64,000 bases of DNA from Colwellia psychrerythraea 34H. GTDB taxonomy: Bacteria > Pseudomonadota > Gammaproteobacteria > Enterobacterales > Alteromonadaceae. Positions 38,528-47,623 of the stretch are shown piece after piece (the stretch's first letter is position 1; each line of letters begins with the position of its first letter). Under the pieces are notes generated by a model. It had not been told where the DNA came from. It did not search any database and was given only the letters and a program-made list of their open reading frames with translations. Location of the stretch: positions 3,534,001 through 3,598,000 of the forward strand of contig NC_003910.7 in the NCBI RefSeq assembly GCF_000012325.1, given 5' to 3'. The translations under genes were made by a program, and so were the position numbers.

Positions 38528-39889
38528 ATGAAAAAATATATTACAACTGCAAGTTTACTGATGTTATCACTGGTAAGTAGTGCTGCATTGGCAAAAGTTA
38601 GCCCACAAGAAGCTGATAAATTAGGTAAAACGCTAACTCCATTAGGTGCTGAAATGGCGGCCAATGCAGCCGGAACTATTCCAGCCTGGAGCGGAGGATT
38701 AACCAGTAAAAACTCAACTAAAAGTAAAGACTCTGGACGCCCTGAAAATCCTTTTAGCCAAGACAAACCATTATTTGAAATAACGCGCGCTAATTTTGAT
38801 GATTACAAAGCGAACTTAAGTGCTGGCCAAATTGCAATGTTTGAAAAATACGCTGATTATAAAATGCCTATTTATAAAACAAGAAGAACAGCCGCCTACT
38901 CAAATGAACTTTATGATGTTGTTAAGAAAAATGCGACAACCGCTGAACTAGTACAATCGGGTAATGGTGTCGAAAATTTTGAGACAACAATCCCCTTTCC
39001 TATTGCACAAAATGGCTCTGAAGTTATTTGGAACCACATCACCCGTTTTCGTGGCGGCACAGCTAAACGTTTTACCACTACCATTCCAGTGCAATCAAAT
39101 GGCTCATTTGTGCCCGTTAAAATGAATGATCAATTGGTATGGCCTGAGTTTTTAAAAGGCGGGCGTGATGCTAAAAAAGATAACAATATTTTGTTTTATT
39201 ATCTTTCTCAAATTACCGCACCTGCACGTTTAACAGGTACGGCTTTATTAGTACATGAAACCATGGATCAAGTAAAAGAAGCGCGTAAAGCTTGGGTTTA
39301 TAACTCTGGTCAACGTCGTGTTCGCCGTGCACCAAACGTTGCTTATGATGGACCAGGTCAAGGTACTGATGGTTTAAGAGCCTCTGACAACTATGACATG
39401 TATAACGGAGCACCTGATCGTTATAACTGGAAACTAGTCGGCAAACAAGAGCTTTATATTCCATACAACTCTTATAACTTACTTGATACCACAGCAAAAT
39501 ATGATGACGTAATACAAAAGGGTCATTTGAATACTGATTATTTACGCTACGAGTTACACCGTGTTTGGCAAGTTGAAGCAACCTTAAAGGAAGGCTCAAG
39601 ACATATTTACGCTAAACGTACCTTCTTTATTGATGAAGATACATGGGGTGCCTCTGTTATTGATCAATACGATGGCCGTGGTCAACTATGGAAATTATCA
39701 GAAGCGCATAACATTCAATTTTATGATGTTGATACTCCGTGGATGGTTGCTGAAACCTTATATGACATAGACTCTGGACGTTACCTAGTAACAGGGTTAA
39801 GCAATGAAGAGCCAACCTTCATGATTTGGGGTGAAAAAGTAAAACGCAAAGATTTTTCTACCTCTGCTCTTAGACGTTTAGGACGTTAA
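38528..39889 (+). CDS. DUF1329 periplasmic/outer-membrane lipoprotein-like fold protein
   Basis: A 453-aa exported protein with signal peptide ending SSAALA. The family segments LGKTLTPLGAEMAANAAGTIPAW (in two parts), VWNHITRFRG-like IWNHITRFRGG and GQRRVRRAPNVAYDGPG are present. DUF1329 proteins have a LolB/LolA-like fold and accompany DUF1302 barrels. A periplasmic carrier for a hydrophobic ligand is inferred. A GAGA ribosome site precedes the ATG. It is co-directional with the GMC oxidoreductase gene 108 nt downstream. Confidence 0.85.
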   Translation: MKKYITTASLLMLSLVSSAALAKVSPQEADKLGKTLTPLGAEMAANAAGTIPAWSGGLTSKNSTKSKDSGRPENPFSQDKPLFEITRANFDDYKANLSAGQIAMFEKYADYKMPIYKTRRTAAYSNELYDVVKKNATTAELVQSGNGVENFETTIPFPIAQNGSEVIWNHITRFRGGTAKRFTTTIPVQSNGSFVPVKMNDQLVWPEFLKGGRDAKKDNNILFYYLSQITAPARLTGTALLVHETMDQVKEARKAWVYNSGQRRVRRAPNVAYDGPGQGTDGLRASDNYDMYNGAPDRYNWKLVGKQELYIPYNSYNLLDTTAKYDDVIQKGHLNTDYLRYELHRVWQVEATLKEGSRHIYAKRTFFIDEDTWGASVIDQYDGRGQLWKLSEAHNIQFYDVDTPWMVAETLYDIDSGRYLVTGLSNEEPTFMIWGEKVKRKDFSTSALRRLGR

Positions 39890-39997
39890 TCTCAACACGC
39901 ATTTTCAAACAACTTGGGGATATGTTTACAGCATATCTCTAAGCCACATGCTTAAGAGTATTTTACACATAAATAGTAAAAATTTAAGGCAAGGTAT

Positions 39998-41617
39998 ATG
40001 AATAAATCGCAAGATAACAACTTTGACTACATCATAGTCGGAGCTGGCTCAGCGGGCTGTGTTTTGGCGAATAGGTTAACTGAAGACGGTAAATTTAACG
40101 TCTGCTTGTTAGAAGCTGGCAGTGATAATAACTCTATGTTAGTAAAAACGCCGGGAGCATTTTCAGCCTTCATGTTTTTGAAAAAATTCAATTGGAGTTT
40201 TGATGCTAAACCTAGAAAAGATATTCGCAATGGTGAACCCCTCTTTGTTCCCAGAGGTCGAGGTTTAGGTGGCAGTTCAGCCACCAATGCCATGCTATAT
40301 ATACGAGGGCAAAAACAAGATTATGATCATTGGGCAGAATTAGGTAATGAGGGTTGGTCATTCGACGATATTTTACCTTATTTTAAGAAGTCAGAAACCA
40401 ATAGCCGTGGTGAAAGTGAACTGCACGGCGGCGCAGGTCCCTTGCAAGTAACAGATCGCCCAGCTTTTTATGAAATCAGTAAACGATATATTGAGGCGAG
40501 CCAACAGGCGGGTTTCAAAGTGACTGATGATTTTAATGGAAGTGATCAAGAAGGCGTAGGTTATTACCAATGCACGATAAAAGATGGCAAGCGTTGCTCT
40601 GCTGCTCATGCTTATTTGTTGCCAATACTGTCTAGACCTAACCTTACCGTATTAACTTATGCACAAGTGAGTAAGGTACTACTGAAAGACAAACAAGCTT
40701 ATGGTGTTGATGTTTACGTTAAAGGCGAAAAGAGAACCTTATCAGCGAATAAAGAAGTCATCTTAAGTGGTGGTAGCATCGCTTCACCACAGCTATTAAT
40801 GTTATCCGGCATTGGAGATAAGAGTGAACTGACACAACACGGTATTGATTGTGTGCATGAACTTAAAGGCGTAGGCAAAAACTTACGTGAACATGTAGAT
40901 GCCTGTGTCTTAGTAAAAAGTAAAAAAACAGACGGTTTTACCCTATCGGTTTCAAGTTTACTGAAAATGGTACCTGATGGTATTAACTACATCACGGGTA
41001 ACAAAGGCAAACTTGCCAACAGTATTTTAGAAGCTGGTGGTTTTATTAAGTCTACTGAGAAGGAAGACAGACCCGATATTCAGTTGCATATGCTGCCTTT
41101 GTTATATGACGATAATGGCAGAGATTTAAAACTGTTAACACAACATGGGTTTTCATGTCATGTCTGTGTACTACGCCCTGAAAGTACCGGCACTGTGTCA
41201 TTAAAATCAGCTAATTATCAAGATGCACCAGAAATAGATTTCAACTTATTTTCTGATAAAGAAGGAAAAGACAAAACAGTCTTAATTGATGGCATGCGTC
41301 AGCTGCGTAAAATATTAACCGCGCCGGCATTAGCCCAACATTATAGTAATGAAATGCACCCGGGAAATGCTTTTGAAACAGATGAGCAAATTTTTGCTAA
41401 AGCCAAAGAGCGTATAGGCACAGTTTTTCATCCCGTAGGCACCTGTAAAATGGGTAATGATGGCATGGCTGTGGTTGATAATCAGCTCAAAGTACACGGT
41501 ATTGATAAATTAAGAGTAATAGATGCTTCTATTATGCCAACACTTATCAGTGGCAATACCAACGCACCGACGATGGCTATCGCCGAAAAAGTTGCAGATA
41601 TGATGCTGACACATTAA
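39998..41617 (+). CDS. GMC-family alcohol oxidoreductase (choline dehydrogenase-like, LaoA-like)
   Basis: A 539-aa FAD enzyme. The ADP-binding motif is DYIIVGAGSAGCVLANRL (about 10-27), the GMC signature GLGGSSATNAMLYIRG follows, and the active-site His lies in HPVGTCKMG near SGNTNAPTMAIAEK. GMC enzymes oxidise primary alcohols to aldehydes. The pairing with a small membrane protein gene immediately downstream and an aldehyde dehydrogenase in the same locus resembles the Lao long-chain alcohol system of Pseudomonas aeruginosa. A true choline dehydrogenase is unlikely, as no betaine genes are near. Confidence 0.86.
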   Translation: MNKSQDNNFDYIIVGAGSAGCVLANRLTEDGKFNVCLLEAGSDNNSMLVKTPGAFSAFMFLKKFNWSFDAKPRKDIRNGEPLFVPRGRGLGGSSATNAMLYIRGQKQDYDHWAELGNEGWSFDDILPYFKKSETNSRGESELHGGAGPLQVTDRPAFYEISKRYIEASQQAGFKVTDDFNGSDQEGVGYYQCTIKDGKRCSAAHAYLLPILSRPNLTVLTYAQVSKVLLKDKQAYGVDVYVKGEKRTLSANKEVILSGGSIASPQLLMLSGIGDKSELTQHGIDCVHELKGVGKNLREHVDACVLVKSKKTDGFTLSVSSLLKMVPDGINYITGNKGKLANSILEAGGFIKSTEKEDRPDIQLHMLPLLYDDNGRDLKLLTQHGFSCHVCVLRPESTGTVSLKSANYQDAPEIDFNLFSDKEGKDKTVLIDGMRQLRKILTAPALAQHYSNEMHPGNAFETDEQIFAKAKERIGTVFHPVGTCKMGNDGMAVVDNQLKVHGIDKLRVIDASIMPTLISGNTNAPTMAIAEKVADMMLTH

Positions 41618-41632
41618 TTAAGGAAAGAACCC

Positions 41633-41908
41633 ATGTTTAATTTTATAATACACAGTACCAAAGCACTACTCACCGGTTTATGGATACTGGCAATATTAGG
41701 GCTGGCATCAATAAATCCGCTCCCCGTAGAATATCAATTATATCTTTTGCCCTTAGCTGGCATTGTACTTTTGGCGCACTTGCTTGAGTATTTTGCGATG
41801 AAAGCCAAAGTGAAAACTAAAAGTAATACAGAGATAAGTTTTGTACAAACCATGCTTTGGGGCTTTGGTCACTGGCTGCCTTTATTAAATAAAAGTATTG
41901 AAAAATAA
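41633..41908 (+). CDS. Small two-TM membrane protein, DUF1145-like
   Basis: A 91-aa protein with two hydrophobic segments (about 8-28 and 35-53) and a C-terminal amphipathic part ending HWLPLLNKS. It resembles DUF1145 (YhhL-like) proteins. It starts 15 nt after the GMC gene with an AAGGA ribosome site, so it is co-translated. By position it may be the LaoB-like membrane partner or anchor of the oxidoreductase; this is inference. Confidence 0.7.
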   Translation: MFNFIIHSTKALLTGLWILAILGLASINPLPVEYQLYLLPLAGIVLLAHLLEYFAMKAKVKTKSNTEISFVQTMLWGFGHWLPLLNKSIEK

Positions 41909-41932
41909 GTAATCGTACTATTTGAATTACGT

Positions 41933-41965
41933 AACCACATTCAGGGAACTGGATGTGGTTTTTTT
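41933..41965 (+). terminator. Intrinsic terminator after the GMC operon
   Basis: A 10-bp stem (AACCACATTC / GGATGTGGTT, one G-T pair) followed by a run of seven T. Confidence 0.9.
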
Positions 41966-42118
41966 AATGGCATTGTTATTACTATTCATGACGCCACAAC
42001 ACCTGTAATCTATTACAATAATAATGAACGAAATCAACAGATTTCAAAGGAACATCTTAGTCATCAGTAAAAGTGGTTTATTCATCAATAAACGGCTTTA
42101 ACAAACAAGGAGAATAAC

Positions 42119-43246
42119 GTGACGGTGAACGTAGAAAATGTAGAGCCTGAATTAAATATCGAGATTGGCCCAAACTGGTTTGCCTCCGTAATGGGAACCG
42201 GCATTATTGCTAATGCAGCCGTTGGTTTACCTATGGTGGGTCAATATTTAGGTCAAGCCGGTCTTGTGATCTGGGTTATTGCTTCCCTCATGTTAATTGT
42301 AATGCTACTGCTAAAGGCGGTTCAAACCATTACCAACCCTCATATTATCAAACGCCAATTTAATGATCCTGTGATGGCGCAATTTTTTGGTGCACCACCA
42401 ATGGCGCTGCTTACTATTGCTGGCGGAACATTATTATTTGGCCATCATTTTTTTGCACAAGATACATTGATGGTAATTGCTTGGAGTCTTTGGATAACGG
42501 GCACCATTGTAGGGATGATGACAGCCGTTATTATACCTTATCGACTTTTTACTCATCATGAAGTACGTGGAGATGCAGCCTTTGGTGGTTGGCTTATGCC
42601 AGTCGTTCCGCCTATGGTATCAGCGGCAATTGGCGCGATGTTTATTCCCCACGTTCAAGATACTTTATTACAACAAACGCTGCTCTATGCTTGTTATGCC
42701 ATGTTTGGTACTAGCTTAATAGCTGCAATGATTATTCTTACCTTAATCTGGGGACGGTTAGTACACTCAGGTACGTCTGGCGGCGCACGAGTACCAACAT
42801 TGTGGTTAGTGTTAGGGCCTCTGGGACAATCAATCACCGCAGCGGGCGCCTTAGGGGCAGTTGCCTTAGCAGTTGTTGAACAACCCATTGCAGGCAGTCT
42901 AAATACTATGGCTATTTTGTATGGCGTACCCGTGTGGGGCTTTGCCTTTTACTGGTCGATTTTAGCAAGCTTTCTTACCTTACGGGCTCTGCGTAGAAAG
43001 ATGCCTTTTGCGCTCACTTGGTGGGCATTTACCTTCCCAGTAGGCACCTGTGTAACAGGCACTACCCAATTAGCGCTACATACTGGGTTGCCAGCATTTG
43101 AATGGGCTGCGGTTATTTTATTTGCAGGGCTACTATGTGCATGGGTTATAGCTGCATTGGGTACGATTAAAGGCATTAAGACTGGCCATATTATGAAAAA
43201 CCCGGTGAGCTCTCCTGTCATCATTGCGAAGAAAGGCCCCAGATAA
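42119..43246 (+). CDS. TDT/SLAC1-family transporter (TehA-like)
   Basis: A 375-aa inner-membrane protein with about ten hydrophobic segments and the TDT family opening GPNWFASVMGTGIIANAA. The start is a GTG with AAGGAG 7 nt upstream. Relatives include malate/dicarboxylate transporters, sulfite exporters and TehA anion channels. The substrate cannot be assigned, and the label 'tellurite resistance' is historical. It stands alone, between the alcohol operon terminator and a converging dioxygenase gene. Confidence 0.83.
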   Translation: MTVNVENVEPELNIEIGPNWFASVMGTGIIANAAVGLPMVGQYLGQAGLVIWVIASLMLIVMLLLKAVQTITNPHIIKRQFNDPVMAQFFGAPPMALLTIAGGTLLFGHHFFAQDTLMVIAWSLWITGTIVGMMTAVIIPYRLFTHHEVRGDAAFGGWLMPVVPPMVSAAIGAMFIPHVQDTLLQQTLLYACYAMFGTSLIAAMIILTLIWGRLVHSGTSGGARVPTLWLVLGPLGQSITAAGALGAVALAVVEQPIAGSLNTMAILYGVPVWGFAFYWSILASFLTLRALRRKMPFALTWWAFTFPVGTCVTGTTQLALHTGLPAFEWAAVILFAGLLCAWVIAALGTIKGIKTGHIMKNPVSSPVIIAKKGPR

Positions 43247-43332
43247 TAACGTTTACTATCGAGCGTAATAATCTAGCACTAAAGATGGACACTCAAAGGC
43301 TTCTTAAGAATTTAGTGGGTGTTCATATTACT

Positions 43333-44136
43333 TCAGCAATCATTAGCTAGGGAATTAACCTTCAACTTTAAATCGATGGTATTCATAAACAATCTAGGAT
43401 CATCAATTTTATCCAGCATGGAGGTTTCTGGTAAACAATCATCATCAACATAGTCAACATAATCGCCAGTTGAATCAAAAACTAACATATCCAGCGATAA
43501 TCGATCTAATCCGTATAGTCCCCGGTGGATCATATCAGCCGAAAAAACTAATAAATCACCCGCAGCTAACTTAATTTTTTTTCCGGTAGAGAGGCTTTCA
43601 CTACTGACTCTGCCCTTTTCTTCTTGTCGGACATCAAATTCTTCATCATTATCCCATCGTTTATGCGTTCCTGGCACCAGCTCCATACCAAGTTCATCAA
43701 ATAATGGAATTCTAAAATGTACGACTTGTGTCTCAGAAATGACTCTCTTTTGATCTTCAACCTCATAATCATATTGACAATCTCTATGCCAAAAATCTTT
43801 TTGATGGGAATTAACGGGATTGAAAAATAATTGAGTATTCATAAATGCTGGATTAGCCGCCATCACAGAATCGATAATACTCATTATTTTTTTTGAACTG
43901 ATAAAGTTAAATAACTGCACTCGATCGTCATATGCTAAATACTGACTTCCAGTGATTAAGGAAGAGTTGAACGCTTCCTCCCGATAAAATTCTTCATTAT
44001 CTTTTTTCCAAGCTTCATGGAATTTTAATATGACTTTTCTAAGGGCTGATATTTCAGCCACATTAAAATAATCTCTAATAACAAAGTAACCTTGATCGTG
44101 ATAACTGCTATATAACTGACTTCTATTTTCAACCAT
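43333..44136 (-). CDS. Phytanoyl-CoA dioxygenase-family Fe(II)/2OG oxygenase
   Basis: A 267-aa PhyH-fold oxygenase. The iron ligands are His117 and Asp119 (WHRDCQ) and His204 (DMIHRGLYG), and Arg212 is the likely 2-oxoglutarate anchor. A GGAGG ribosome site lies ~12 nt upstream of the ATG. Members hydroxylate diverse small molecules. No biosynthetic partner is adjacent, so the substrate is unknown. Confidence 0.82.
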   Translation of the reverse strand: MVENRSQLYSSYHDQGYFVIRDYFNVAEISALRKVILKFHEAWKKDNEEFYREEAFNSSLITGSQYLAYDDRVQLFNFISSKKIMSIIDSVMAANPAFMNTQLFFNPVNSHQKDFWHRDCQYDYEVEDQKRVISETQVVHFRIPLFDELGMELVPGTHKRWDNDEEFDVRQEEKGRVSSESLSTGKKIKLAAGDLLVFSADMIHRGLYGLDRLSLDMLVFDSTGDYVDYVDDDCLPETSMLDKIDDPRLFMNTIDLKLKVNSLANDC

Positions 44137-44404
44137 TTACGGCCATTGCCTCCACGTTAACGTTCTTATAAGAACAACACTTACTGAACCGTGAATTTTA
44201 ATGGTAAACGTGGCGAATGACCATCAGTCACTCAAAAAAAACAGTATCGAGGGAGATTATAAAAAACTGGAAGTAATGATAAGGATAGTAACTAAAGATT
44301 ATTCATTAGTATCTTTAGTTACTTGTAGTGCTGATAAACTATTTAAAAGGTGCCTGATGCAACTCAAAGTTTTCATTATTTTGATATTGTTATTATGACT
44401 AATG

Positions 44405-44647
44405 TTAATTAGTGATGTCATCTTTCATTTTTCGAGCGAATTCATCAGCATGCTCTTTACTATATTGACGCTCTGCTGCGGTATTACATATTTTTTTACT
44501 AATACGAGTACCGGTTACCTTAATACTTTTACATTCATAACCAGATGATTTTTGTGCTGCTGTGAGTTGACCATCTTCACTCTGCTTATCAGTATTACTA
44601 CATGCAAATAGAAGAGTCGATAATGCAACTAATATAATGGTTTTCAT
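44405..44647 (-). CDS. Small hypothetical lipoprotein
   Basis: 80 aa. The signal peptide ends in a lipobox (LLFAC, Cys16). The mature part is charged, with the motif GYECKSIKVTGTRISKKIC and a downstream TAAERQ, a pattern seen in small gammaproteobacterial lipoproteins of unknown role. The ribosome site is AAGGGAAC. A possible Fur box lies 58-72 nt upstream. The two mature cysteines flanking the GTR segment could form a disulfide. Confidence 0.7.
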   Translation of the reverse strand: MKTIILVALSTLLFACSNTDKQSEDGQLTAAQKSSGYECKSIKVTGTRISKKICNTAAERQYSKEHADEFARKMKDDITN

Positions 44648-44980
44648 TTAAAGTTCCCTTTATGTTAAATATTTTCATGGTCATTTTCCAACCAGACTGC
44701 CAAACATTAATCATTATCACTATGATTGTCAACTTTCTGATTTAATATTGTTTATTGAAACGTAATCAAAGATTAATACAATAAAAGACTACGAAAAAAT
44801 CGATATCAGCTCCTTTAACGAGAAAACTTACTGACTGCTCCCTTCCTCAACATAACAACTTAGTAATGAAAGAAACTCATACTTTATGAGTAGACTCATT
44901 TCATCCTTTTGGTCTACATCTGCATAGGGCAATTGATAATATAATATCAATGAGTCTTTCAGTTATATAAAGGGAATAAA
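44648..44980. other. Divergent intergenic region, lipoprotein / cytochrome c
   Basis: 333 bases serving as the promoter region for both flanking genes. Apart from the Fur-like site at 44705-44719, nothing recognisable was found. No RNA gene or ORF with a ribosome site was seen. Confidence 0.5.
44705..44719. promoter_or_regulatory. Possible Fur box
   Basis: CATTAATCATTATCA agrees with the Fur 7-1-7 consensus at 11 of 14 defined positions, the right half perfectly. It lies upstream of the small lipoprotein gene. Confidence 0.45.
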
Positions 44981-45361
44981 ATGAAAAGCAAAATATTGGG
45001 TATGTCAATTTTAGCAGCGACTATCTCTTTTACTTCATTAGCGAAAGGTAATAATGAAGTAATGATGCAAGCAGCAGGGCAAGAGATTTTTAAAAAATGT
45101 AGTGCATGTCACTCAACCGATACCAGCAAAAACACATTTGGTCCTAGCTTAGTTGGCGTTATAAATCGTAAAGCCGCATCACTTCCGCGTTTTGCCTATT
45201 CTGAAGCATTACAGAAATCAGGGTTAACTTGGACAGAAGCCAATCTTCGTCGATGGATGGCAGGTAATGATATTTTAGTGCCGGGTACTCGTATGCGTCA
45301 TGTTCAAATTACAGACCTAGCCGAACAGAACTATTTATTGGCGTACCTTAAGTCTTTATAG
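44981..45361 (+). CDS. Periplasmic class I cytochrome c
   Basis: A 126-aa exported monohaem cytochrome. The signal peptide ends near LAKG, and the haem site is C40-S-A-C43-H44 with distal ligand Met105 (GTRMRHV). The FGPSLVGVINRKAAS segment is typical of soluble cytochrome c of the c-550/c2 kind. It is an electron shuttle, partner unknown. The ribosome site is AAGGGAA. It is monocistronic, followed by a terminator. Confidence 0.88.
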   Translation: MKSKILGMSILAATISFTSLAKGNNEVMMQAAGQEIFKKCSACHSTDTSKNTFGPSLVGVINRKAASLPRFAYSEALQKSGLTWTEANLRRWMAGNDILVPGTRMRHVQITDLAEQNYLLAYLKSL

Positions 45362-45387
45362 TAATGACAAGTGTTTTTATCACGATG

Positions 45388-45426
45388 AAAAAAGAGCTTT
45401 AAAGTTTACTTTACAGGCTCTTTTTT
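45388..45426 (+). terminator. Terminator after the cytochrome c gene
   Basis: Arms AAAAAAGAGC and GCTCTTTTTT flank a 19-nt loop region, ending in six T. Confidence 0.7.
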
Positions 45427-45595
45427 AATACACAGTCCTATCATCTATACAGAATAAAAAAAACAATATATATCAAAGCAGTAAAGCGTTTACCTCCCCC
45501 TTATTCTTTTATAATATTTAACCTGTTTTGTCATTCCTCTCTCATCCTTTTTCAGATACCCTGAAACGATTAAAGCGTTGAATTAAAGGCTTTTC

Positions 45596-45962
45596 ATGAA
45601 CACTGCGGGTATCTACGAACAGCTAATTACGCAATTAGTTGAACAAAACTTAGATCGTGAATCCTTTCATGTTGGCGAACGACTATGGAAAATACTTCGT
45701 CGAAAATATTGCCATAGATAAGCAAGATACTGAAGTGATTCAACCTTATTCAAAGGTGAATGTTGATGAAGCGGCCTATAAAGAAATGCGCGCGATACTA
45801 AAACCCTTTATAACTGCCCATGTTTATTCCTTTTACGGATTACTCTTCCTTATTCTTTTGCATATTTTAGGGGGCATTATCGCGGAAAGAAGAGAAAAAA
45901 CAGCGTTAGTTTCTGCCATGATTACTGGTTATAAGTATCTGTCAAAAGATAAGGATGATTAA
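45596..45962 (+). pseudogene. Chimeric relic: DUF3427-type helicase start joined to a cytochrome b561 end
   Basis: From the ATG at 45596 a 41-codon frame reads MNTAGIYEQLITQLVEQNL then DRESFHVGER, which looks like the N-terminus of a DUF3427-type helicase, and stops at 45721. In another frame, from 45657 to 45962, the sequence reads as the C-terminal part of a cytochrome b/b6-domain protein (ILKPFITAHVYSFYGLLFLI, HILGGIIAERREKTALVSAM), with one haem-ligand-type His in its last membrane helix and no N-terminal helices. The two fragments overlap near 45657-45700. A deletion that fused two genes out of frame is the simplest reading. The 101-aa frame might still be translated but cannot bind haem normally. 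Confidence 0.65.
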
Positions 45963-46031
45963 GTAATAAATGAATTATAGTTAAGCCACAACTAAGGGAT
46001 ATTTAAGCTATGACTCATGATTGTTCGGTGA

Positions 46032-47132
46032 TTACCCACCTTCAACAAACCAGTTTTGGGTGTGATTAATAAAATAAACTAAAGACAACATAACGGGTAC
46101 TTCAACTAGCACCCCAACAACTGTCGCCAATGCCGCACCAGAATGTAAACCAAACAGCGAAATAGCCACAGCAACCGCTAACTCAAAGAAGTTAGATGTG
46201 CCGATCAAACAAGCGGGAGCCGCGATGTTATGCGGTAGTTTCAGCCATTTTGCCGCTAGGTAAGCAATAATGAAAATACCGTATGTTTGGATCATCAGCG
46301 GAATAGCAATTAAGCCGATGGTTTGCGGCTCAGATATGATGGTGTTGGCTTGAAAACCAAATAATAAAACAACGGTAGCTAATAAACCGATAACCGACCA
46401 AGGTTTTAATGTCGCTAATAAGTTGTCTAATGATTTATTAGTACTGTCAGTATTTGTATTTGTTTCTTCATCAGCATTTATACTTGCCTCTGCACTTTTT
46501 TGTGCATCAACTTTATCATTGCCCTTATTTAGCATTCTCCTGGTTACTACACCTGCAATTAAAGGCAATAACACATACAATAAAACGGAAATAAGTAACG
46601 TTTCCCACGGCACTTGAATATCACTAACGCCCAGTAAAAATGCCGAAATAGGCGCAAAAGCGAATATCATGATGACATCATTGACAGAGACTTGAACCAA
46701 GGTGTAATTGGGATCGCCTTTGGTTAACTGAGACCACACAAATACCATTGCTGTACAGGGCGCTACGCCCAGTAAAATCATACCCGCAATGTATTCTTGC
46801 GCCGATTCAGGGTCAACTAAGTCTGCAAATAAATAGTTAAAAAATAGCCAGCCTAACGCTGCCATGGTAAAAGGTTTAACAAACCAATTAATGATAATGG
46901 TTAGCACGAGTCCTTTGGGGTTTTTACCGACATTTTGTATTGATGAGAAGTCAATTTGAACCATCATAGGGTATATCATCACCCAAATAAAAACCGCGAC
47001 AACAATGTTAACGTGCGCAATTTCAAACTCGGTAATCAGTTGAAATATGTTGGGTTGCCATAACCCTAAGATCACGCCAAGTATTATGCTTAAACCAACC
47101 CAAACAGATAAGTAACGTTCAAAAATCCCCAT
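46032..47132 (-). CDS. ACR3-family arsenite efflux permease
   Basis: A 366-aa, roughly ten-helix permease of the ACR3 (BASS-related) family. The conserved Cys126 lies in [16 protein letters not shown], and the [13 protein letters not shown] and [18 protein letters not shown] segments are present. ACR3 exports arsenite (sometimes antimonite). A hydrophilic insert of about 35 residues (~201-238, Asn/Thr/Asp-rich) extends one cytoplasmic loop. No arsR or arsC is nearby. The gene starts 2 nt after a membrane-anchored LuxR-type regulator gene, with which it forms an operon. Confidence 0.85.
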   Translation of the reverse strand: MGIFERYLSVWVGLSIILGVILGLWQPNIFQLITEFEIAHVNIVVAVFIWVMIYPMMVQIDFSSIQNVGKNPKGLVLTIIINWFVKPFTMAALGWLFFNYLFADLVDPESAQEYIAGMILLGVAPCTAMVFVWSQLTKGDPNYTLVQVSVNDVIMIFAFAPISAFLLGVSDIQVPWETLLISVLLYVLLPLIAGVVTRRMLNKGNDKVDAQKSAEASINADEETNTNTDSTNKSLDNLLATLKPWSVIGLLATVVLLFGFQANTIISEPQTIGLIAIPLMIQTYGIFIIAYLAAKWLKLPHNIAAPACLIGTSNFFELAVAVAISLFGLHSGAALATVVGVLVEVPVMLSLVYFINHTQNWFVEGG

Positions 47133-47134
47133 GG

Positions 47135-47599
47135 TTAAACCTCTCTCATTAAATCTTCTATAAAGTATGCTGCCAGTTCGTGCCTGCCTGCACAGTTGGC
47201 TTTAGCATATATCGCGGTAGCTTGGCCTCTAACTGTTTTTTCTTTTACCTGTCGCGCTTCCGCAATTTCTTTCATTGAGAGCCCTTTAATTAACAGCAAC
47301 GAAACCTCACACTCAGAGGGCGTTAGTTGCCATTTAGCGAACTGCTCTTTCATCACTTGCAGTAACTCACCGGCGAGTCTTGCTGTTTTTGATTTTTCTA
47401 TGATGATTACTTTGTTGAGGGATTTAACATGTTGAAGCTCGTGAAATAAAACCAACGAAATTGCCATAAAAACCATTAGCTCAAGGCTGAGATGAAGGAA
47501 GCCGTCTTCATTACTCAATACATCACTGATAATGTCAAAAATAAAAAACACCATGGCAAATGCCAGCACGATGGCTGGCAAATATAACTTTAAAGACAC
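47135..47599 (-). CDS. Membrane-anchored LuxR-type HTH regulator
   Basis: 154 aa. Two hydrophobic segments lie at about 5-22 and 36-53, then a short helix, then a C-terminal LuxR/GerE helix-turn-helix (~95-150: [39 protein letters not shown]). There is no receiver domain, so a signal would have to be sensed in the membrane or by partners. The start is a GTG with a GAGAGGT ribosome site. It is between the cytochrome b561 gene and the ACR3 gene, and may control this operon. Confidence 0.78.
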   Translation of the reverse strand: MSLKLYLPAIVLAFAMVFFIFDIISDVLSNEDGFLHLSLELMVFMAISLVLFHELQHVKSLNKVIIIEKSKTARLAGELLQVMKEQFAKWQLTPSECEVSLLLIKGLSMKEIAEARQVKEKTVRGQATAIYAKANCAGRHELAAYFIEDLMREV

Positions 47600-47623
47600 T
47601 TAATACCTCTCAAGTAGGAAAGT

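Noticed and set aside
39998..41617. Choline dehydrogenase BetA
   Set aside because: Shares only GMC family motifs; no betaine aldehyde dehydrogenase, BetI or choline transporter is present, and the neighbours point to hydrophobic alcohols.
42119..43246. Tellurite resistance function for the TDT transporter
   Set aside because: Family name is historical; no tehB or other tellurite gene is nearby and anion substrates differ widely.
44201..44398. 65-aa plus-strand frame between the PhyH and lipoprotein genes
   Set aside because: No ribosome site, no domain, and it lies within the upstream region of the PhyH gene. Not supported as a gene.
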